Shown here: positions 5,004-8,454 of the stretch, piece by piece
Layout: each line of letters opens with the position of its first letter
How positions within the stretch are numbered: the first letter of the stretch is position 1
From: Desulfurococcales archaeon
GTDB lineage: Archaea > Thermoproteota > Thermoprotei_A > Sulfolobales > Desulfurococcaceae
Assembly (NCBI GenBank): GCA_027064845.1
Contig: JAMOPC010000415.1
Coordinates: forward strand, 1-8,454
Direction: 5' to 3'
DNA length: 8,454 nt
Made by a program: the position numbers and the translations under genes
The notes under the pieces: generated by a model
What the model saw: the letters and a program-made list of their open reading frames with translations, nothing else
Database searches by the model: none
What the model was told of the DNA's origin: nothing

Positions 5004-5102
5004 AAGTACTTACTATACTTATTGATAGTTCTATAATACTATTATGTATCAAGCACTATAATAAGTACTTGATAACAAGTAACATATGATGCTTTATCAA
5101 TA
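5004..5102. repeat. Palindromic elements in the FUN14-like/superoxide reductase intergenic region
   Basis: The perfect 8-bp palindrome AAGTACTT occurs at 5004-5011 and 5063-5070, 59 bp apart, with a near copy AAGCACT at 5051-5057. An inverted pair TATTGATA (5020-5027) and TATCAATA (5095-5102) encloses the second copy. They sit in the 223-bp space between two divergent genes and could be operator sites for either one. A/T-rich DNA makes short repeats common, so the meaning is uncertain. Confidence 0.4.
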
Positions 5103-5150
5103 ACCAATTATAAATATTATTAGATTTTGTTAATATATTAAACCGTTTTG

Positions 5151-5158
5151 TTTATAAA
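5151..5158 (+). promoter_or_regulatory. Candidate TATA box of superoxide reductase
   Basis: TTTATAAA lies about 25-28 nt upstream of a start near 5180, which would give a leader of about 29 nt including the GGTGAT site at 5199-5204. A second TTTATAAAT at 5166-5174 is an alternative but would leave almost no leader. Confidence 0.4.
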
Positions 5159-5198
5159 GGATAATTTTATAAATCACTAAAATTAACAATATAATAAT

Positions 5199-5204
5199 GG
5201 TGAT
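5199..5204 (+). promoter_or_regulatory. Ribosome binding site that sets the superoxide reductase start at 5209
   Basis: GGTGAT is followed by AACT and the ATG at 5209. The in-frame ATG at 5197 overlaps this site and is therefore unlikely to initiate. Confidence 0.75.
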
Positions 5205-5208
5205 AACT

Positions 5209-5586
5209 ATGAAAAAATTTGCAGAATTAATATATAGTCCAGAATCTGCTACAGGAGAAGTACTTAGCAAAGTAGAATCACACACACCTAAAATTATAGC
5301 ACCAGACAAAGTAAAAGCCAATGAAGAATTCAAGATAAAAATTAGCGTCGGACCTCATCCTAATACTATTGAACACTCAATAAGAAGAATAGAGATCTAC
5401 ATTGCTGAAAAGACAAGAAAATTTAACCCGATACTAGTGGCTTCAATTGATCTAACCCCAATGTATAGTGAACCAGAACTAGAAATAAAACTCAAACTTA
5501 AAGAGACAAGCATTATTTATGCAATAGCTTATTGTAATCTCCACGGTTTATGGGAAAATAAAAAAGAAATAATTGTAGAAGACTAG
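5209..5586 (+). CDS. sor: Superoxide reductase (neelaredoxin type, single iron centre) without the conserved lysine
   Basis: This 125-residue cytoplasmic protein reduces superoxide to hydrogen peroxide, normally with rubredoxin as electron donor. All five ligands of the Fe(His)4(Cys) centre are visible: H25 (in ESHTP), H50 and H56 (GPHPNTIEH), C109 and H112 (YCNLHGLWEN). The glutamate that binds oxidised iron is present as E23. The adjacent lysine, usually in an EKH motif, is replaced by serine (E23-S24-H25). Ignicoccus hospitalis SOR, from the same order, also lacks it and remains active. There is no N-terminal desulforedoxin domain, so it is the one-iron class. The start at 5209 follows GGTGAT and gives MKKFAELIYS. 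The 94-residue gene follows 28 bp later, probably in the same transcript. Confidence 0.93.
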   Translation: MKKFAELIYSPESATGEVLSKVESHTPKIIAPDKVKANEEFKIKISVGPHPNTIEHSIRRIEIYIAEKTRKFNPILVASIDLTPMYSEPELEIKLKLKETSIIYAIAYCNLHGLWENKKEIIVED

Positions 5587-5614
5587 AATAATACAATTTA
5601 CCGGCAGATAGGCA

Positions 5615-5899
5615 ATGAATAAACACAAGCTAAGAGAAAAAATAGAAAAATCGATTCAATTATACAACAAGTATAGATCACCAGAAGCAACAGCACAACT
5701 TATAGAGCTAAACAACGATAAAATGAAAATCAAGCTCTCAGGAACATACTGCGAAACCTGTGGTCTTTACGATTGGATCGAAGACCTTAAATATATTTTA
5801 GAAGATCATGGTGTAAGAACGGAGATAGAGAGAATAATAGAACTTGAGGGCTATTATGGAGACAGGGTCATAGTTTTTAAAATAAAAAGAACCAGCTGA
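5615..5899 (+). CDS. Conserved-looking small CxxC protein, possibly NifU/Nfu-like
   Basis: I do not firmly recognise this 94-residue protein. It starts with a charged helix (about 1-20), then two strands (TAQLIELNNDKMKIKLSG), a CETC motif (C46, C49) followed by an amphipathic helix (YDWIEDLKYILEDHG), and a final strand-strand segment (IERIIELEG... RVIVFKIK). The order strand-strand-G-x-C-x-x-C-helix resembles the Nfu/NifU C-terminal domain, whose paired CxxC motifs assemble a 4Fe-4S cluster between two subunits. That would suit a place directly behind superoxide reductase, because superoxide destroys such clusters. The similarity is my reading of the pattern, not a search result; a zinc or redox CxxC is equally possible. 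No clear ribosome binding site precedes ATG 5615. The stop is TGA followed in frame by a second TGA. Confidence 0.8.
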   Translation: MNKHKLREKIEKSIQLYNKYRSPEATAQLIELNNDKMKIKLSGTYCETCGLYDWIEDLKYILEDHGVRTEIERIIELEGYYGDRVIVFKIKRTS

Positions 5900-5913
5900 T
5901 GAACTGCTCGTTT

Positions 5914-7032
5914 TTATCCAACTTCGACGCCTAGTAAAAGTGATGCTAATTTACCTATAATGAAGGTTAGAGTTGCCGAACCTATTCCAGCAAGGATTAG
6001 TTCTAACATTTTCTTTTTAATATTTATCTCAGCAATAACAGCTATGACGAATCCCATACCTCCTAATAGTAGTGCTGCTATAATAAATGATGCAGGTAAT
6101 GATAATAATACTGGTGCTCTTAAATAGTATGGGATCAACGGGATTATCGCTCCTAATATGTAAAATATACCTGTATATAGTCCTGCCTTAACAGGATCCT
6201 CGAGCCTTTCTTCTGTTAATCCGTATTCTTCAACAGATATTATCTTAGATAATAGTTCTTCTTTATTCATAGACTCTTTTGCAATGATTGATGCCGTTTC
6301 TTCGTTAAAGCCTTTTGCAACCATATGTTTCTTTACCCGTTCAAATAATGTTTGAGGAACATATTTTACGATGAGCTTTATCTTTTCTAATACACCTATT
6401 CTAACTTCTCTCTGTGCTTTAACACTAGTATATGATCCTATACCCATAGACAGTGCTCCCGCAATACCGACTATAGTTCCACCGACAGCAACGTTAAAAG
6501 GATCCCCATAAACACCTGCTAATCCTGCTGCAACAGATAATACTTCAACTAAACCATCACTCATGCCAAGAACAGCGTCTCTTATATGTTCCATAAAATC
6601 TTTGAAAGCTTCTTCTTCCTCCGCAATTTCTTGTTCATGTAGGAGTTCGTCCTCGATAATTCTCTTTAATTCATCTTTCTCATCAGGGGATAAATATTTG
6701 CTATCTAAAAGCTTAGAATAAAATAATACAGCATCCTTTTCTTCGTTTTCAAGTAGCTTAAGCGTTAATACATAGCCTATGATTCTATAAAATAGTATTT
6801 TCGTATTAAGGAGAAAACGGTTTATTTTTATCTTAGAAGTATCGAATCCCCTTTTCTTCAGAAATTTTGCCCAGAAAACAGCATGTCTAGACTCCATTTC
6901 CGCAATACGTCGAAGTTTACTAGATACTTTCTTATCCCTATATAATCTACTTAATTTAGTATAGATCGTTGCTGCATACAATTCATCCATTAAAGCTTTT
7001 CTAGCATTATTAAGTAATTCCTCGAACTCCAT
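5914..7032 (-). CDS. Ferritin-like (rubrerythrin-type) domain fused to a VIT1/CCC1 transporter
   Basis: This 372-residue protein joins two parts. Residues 1-145 are a four-helix ferritin-like domain with diiron ligands E17 (DEL), E47 and H50 (ESRH), E98 (within ENEEKD) and E129 with H132 (EDELLH). Residues 149-369 are a VIT1/CCC1 domain, starting with the signature HIRDAVLGMSDGLVEVLSVA (149-168); hydrophobic helices lie near 160-200, 283-303, 306-335 and 343-368, with a cytoplasmic loop (about 203-280) between. VIT1 proteins carry Fe2+ or Mn2+ across membranes; bacterial fusions of this kind (MbfA) export iron and resist peroxide. Iron binding, oxidation and export are thus inferred. GAGG lies 2 nt before the ATG at 7032. 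The gene starts 21 bp after the flavodiiron protein stop, so the two are likely one operon. Confidence 0.92.
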   Translation of the reverse strand: MEFEELLNNARKALMDELYAATIYTKLSRLYRDKKVSSKLRRIAEMESRHAVFWAKFLKKRGFDTSKIKINRFLLNTKILFYRIIGYVLTLKLLENEEKDAVLFYSKLLDSKYLSPDEKDELKRIIEDELLHEQEIAEEEEAFKDFMEHIRDAVLGMSDGLVEVLSVAAGLAGVYGDPFNVAVGGTIVGIAGALSMGIGSYTSVKAQREVRIGVLEKIKLIVKYVPQTLFERVKKHMVAKGFNEETASIIAKESMNKEELLSKIISVEEYGLTEERLEDPVKAGLYTGIFYILGAIIPLIPYYLRAPVLLSLPASFIIAALLLGGMGFVIAVIAEINIKKKMLELILAGIGSATLTFIIGKLASLLLGVEVG

Positions 7033-7053
7033 GTCCTCATTACCATTGAATTA

Positions 7054-8238
7054 TTATAATTTATTAATAGCAGAAACTATTTTTTCAAATATTTCAGGAG
7101 TATATGTATTATTGAATTCAATGATATCTATTATCTCAAATTGTGATTGTTCGAGCATTTTCTTTAATAATCTACCGGCAACGCCTCCCCATCCATAAGA
7201 TGTTACAATTAACATTTTCTTCTTAGAATTTACCTTATCTATCAGGAGCTGAACAATATATTTCATATATGGAAAAATACTTGTTTCATAAGTTGCTGTT
7301 CCAAGTATTATTGCTTTAGAATCTATAACATCCATTAATACTTCACTAATAAAACTATGTTCTGTATCAGTAAATTTGTATATATGAACATCATAACCCC
7401 GCTTAGTTAATTCGTCTATGATTTTCTTAATCATTGCTTCAACATAACCGTACATAGAGCTATAAATAATGGTTACTTTGTTACTATCGCTCACAGCTTT
7501 TGCCCATTTAGAATAGAGCTCCACCAAATAGCTATAATCCTTCCACAAAGCACCATGTAGAGGCGCTATTATTTTAGGCTCGATTTTTATTTTTGAGAGT
7601 TTCTCAAGATTCTTTAAAACATGTTGTCTATAGTGCCCTATAACAGTTACAAAGTATTTCTTCATGTACTCAATGTATTTCTTATCAGCTTTGTCTGCAT
7701 AGATTTCTTTTGGTATAGAATATGAACCAAATGCATCACCGCTAAAGAGTATTTTATCTTTTTCTAAATAAGTCATAATTGTTTCAGGCCAATGCAACCA
7801 AGGAGTATATATGAATCTTAGCTTAGCATCACCTATCTCTAGGACCTCATTATCTTTAATGGCTCTAAAATTGTAATTGTTTATTCCATAGAATGTTCTA
7901 ATCATTTTATTGACTAATGGATGAGATATAATAATTAAGTTAGGATTATACCTGATTATTTCTTTTATACATCCGCTGTGATCTGGTTCCATATGATGAA
8001 TTACTAAATAATCTATTTTTTCTGGCTCAATTATTTTCTTTATAGATTCAATATATTCTGTACATTTCCCTTTTTTCCATGTATCAAATAATATTGTTTT
8101 TTCGCCTAGGTATAAGTATGAATTATAAGTAATACCTTCAGGTATTTCCCATAGTGCTTCGAAGTACTTGATCTCCGTATCATCGTATCTTATCATATAT
8201 AATTTATCAGTTAATTTATAGACAATTGAGTTATTCAT
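7054..8238 (-). CDS. fprA: Flavodiiron protein (A-type flavoprotein, FprA family), O2/NO reductase
   Basis: The 394-residue cytoplasmic enzyme has an N-terminal metallo-beta-lactamase-type diiron domain (about 1-250) and a C-terminal FMN-binding flavodoxin domain (about 254-394). Every diiron ligand is visible: H82, E84, D86 and H87 in HHMEPDH, H149 in LHW, D168 in SGDAFG and H228 in PLHG. The flavodoxin phosphate loop is TIIYSSMYGYVEAM, followed by GTATYETS and SYGWGG loops. No rubredoxin or flavin-reductase extension is present, so this is class A. It reduces O2 to water, and in some members NO to N2O, with electrons from rubredoxin or F420H2. The substrate preference cannot be read off. 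The ATG at 8238 has GAGGT 8 nt upstream (8247-8251). It is the first gene of a pair with the ferritin-like/VIT1 fusion. Confidence 0.95.
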   Translation of the reverse strand: MNNSIVYKLTDKLYMIRYDDTEIKYFEALWEIPEGITYNSYLYLGEKTILFDTWKKGKCTEYIESIKKIIEPEKIDYLVIHHMEPDHSGCIKEIIRYNPNLIIISHPLVNKMIRTFYGINNYNFRAIKDNEVLEIGDAKLRFIYTPWLHWPETIMTYLEKDKILFSGDAFGSYSIPKEIYADKADKKYIEYMKKYFVTVIGHYRQHVLKNLEKLSKIKIEPKIIAPLHGALWKDYSYLVELYSKWAKAVSDSNKVTIIYSSMYGYVEAMIKKIIDELTKRGYDVHIYKFTDTEHSFISEVLMDVIDSKAIILGTATYETSIFPYMKYIVQLLIDKVNSKKKMLIVTSYGWGGVAGRLLKKMLEQSQFEIIDIIEFNNTYTPEIFEKIVSAINKL

Positions 8239-8285
8239 ATAAGATTACCTCTAACTACACATATGGTTCTAAATGGTTAAAATTG

Positions 8286-8295
8286 TTAAATATTA
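8286..8295 (-). promoter_or_regulatory. Candidate TATA box of the flavodiiron operon
   Basis: TAATATTTAA on the minus strand would place initiation near 8262, about 11 nt before the ribosome binding site at 8247-8251. It falls in the 120-bp gap between the partial gene at the right edge and this operon. Confidence 0.35.
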
Positions 8296-8358
8296 GAAAA
8301 GGGTTATTGAAAAAGACAATCTATATATCATAATCTATTTTCTTGGAAACTCCTCTAT

Positions 8359-8454
8359 TTATTTAGATGGTTTTGCTGCTCTTTCAAGGAATTTCCTTAC
8401 TAGTTCTACATCTTCATTAGGCACTATGTCTTCGTAGCAGAACCACCAGTCGTA
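8359..8454 (-). CDS. C-terminal fragment of an unidentified protein, cut by the right window edge
   Basis: On the minus strand an open frame runs from the window edge to TAA at 8361-8359 and encodes 31 residues, beginning YDWWFCYEDIVPNEDVEL and ending FLERAAKPSK. The density of W, F and Y and the amphipathic terminal helix (VELVRKFLERAA) look like a genuine protein end. I do not recognise the family. It is co-oriented with the flavodiiron operon, 120 bp upstream of it; the gap holds a plausible promoter, so it may be a separate unit. Confidence 0.6.
   Translation of the reverse strand, partial: YDWWFCYEDIVPNEDVELVRKFLERAAKPSK

Noticed and set aside
5130..5333. Minus-strand reading frame of 67 codons over the superoxide reductase promoter and 5' end
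   Set aside because: It is antisense to the start of superoxide reductase; the hydrophobic look comes from A/T-rich DNA.
5895..5902. CTGATGA as a possible C box of a second C/D sRNA
   Set aside because: It is formed by tandem stop codons of the CxxC gene, does not start with a purine, and has no matching D or C' box at proper distance.

Overview
The window looks like a chromosomal segment of an anaerobic hyperthermophilic crenarchaeon, probably Desulfurococcales and close to Staphylothermus, Thermosphaera or Desulfurococcus. Reasons: A+T-rich protein genes beside very G+C-rich tRNA genes, two tRNAs with archaeal bulge-helix-bulge introns (one at a non-canonical position), a C/D box sRNA, GGTGA-type ribosome binding sites, a form III RuBisCO, archaease, archaemetzincin, superoxide reductase and a flavodiiron protein. 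The genus is inferred from gene content and was not tested by any search.

Layout. Positions 1-192 hold the tail of a zinc-dependent medium-chain alcohol dehydrogenase. Next come a short single-domain chromate-type transporter (258-824), tRNA-Gly(TCC) on the minus strand with a 25-nt intron (833-933), a C/D box guide RNA on the plus strand (about 1016-1084) that abuts the 3' end of a minus-strand sugar-nucleotidyltransferase (1085-1786), and tRNA-Phe(GAA) with a 27-nt intron at 30/31 (1889-1989). Archaemetzincin (2075-2650) and archaease (2629-3114, minus) converge and overlap by 22 bp. Archaease is divergent from form III RuBisCO (3209-4540). A small FUN14-like membrane protein follows on the minus strand (4587-4985).

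The right-hand third is an oxygen/iron defence block. Superoxide reductase (5209-5586) and a 94-residue CxxC protein (5615-5899) run on the plus strand. They converge on a minus-strand pair: flavodiiron protein (7054-8238), then a ferritin-like/VIT1 fusion (5914-7032). A partial minus-strand gene enters at the right edge (8359-8454).

How the parts fit. Superoxide reductase turns superoxide into H2O2, flavodiiron protein reduces O2 (or NO) to water, and the ferritin-like/VIT1 fusion probably moves iron and may remove peroxide. Together they would let an anaerobe tolerate oxygen exposure while limiting free iron. Archaease is the cofactor of the RtcB ligase that joins tRNA halves after intron removal, and two intron-bearing tRNAs lie 1-2 kb away. 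Form III RuBisCO belongs to the archaeal nucleotide (AMP) salvage route, but its partner genes are not in this window.

Three start codons were moved to internal sites because of GGTGA ribosome binding sites: archaease to 3114, RuBisCO to GTG 3209, superoxide reductase to 5209. No gene-free stretch exceeds 300 bases; the longest is 4986-5208, which holds palindromic AAGTACTT elements and likely divergent promoters. No insertion sequence, CRISPR array, rRNA or obvious mobile element was seen.
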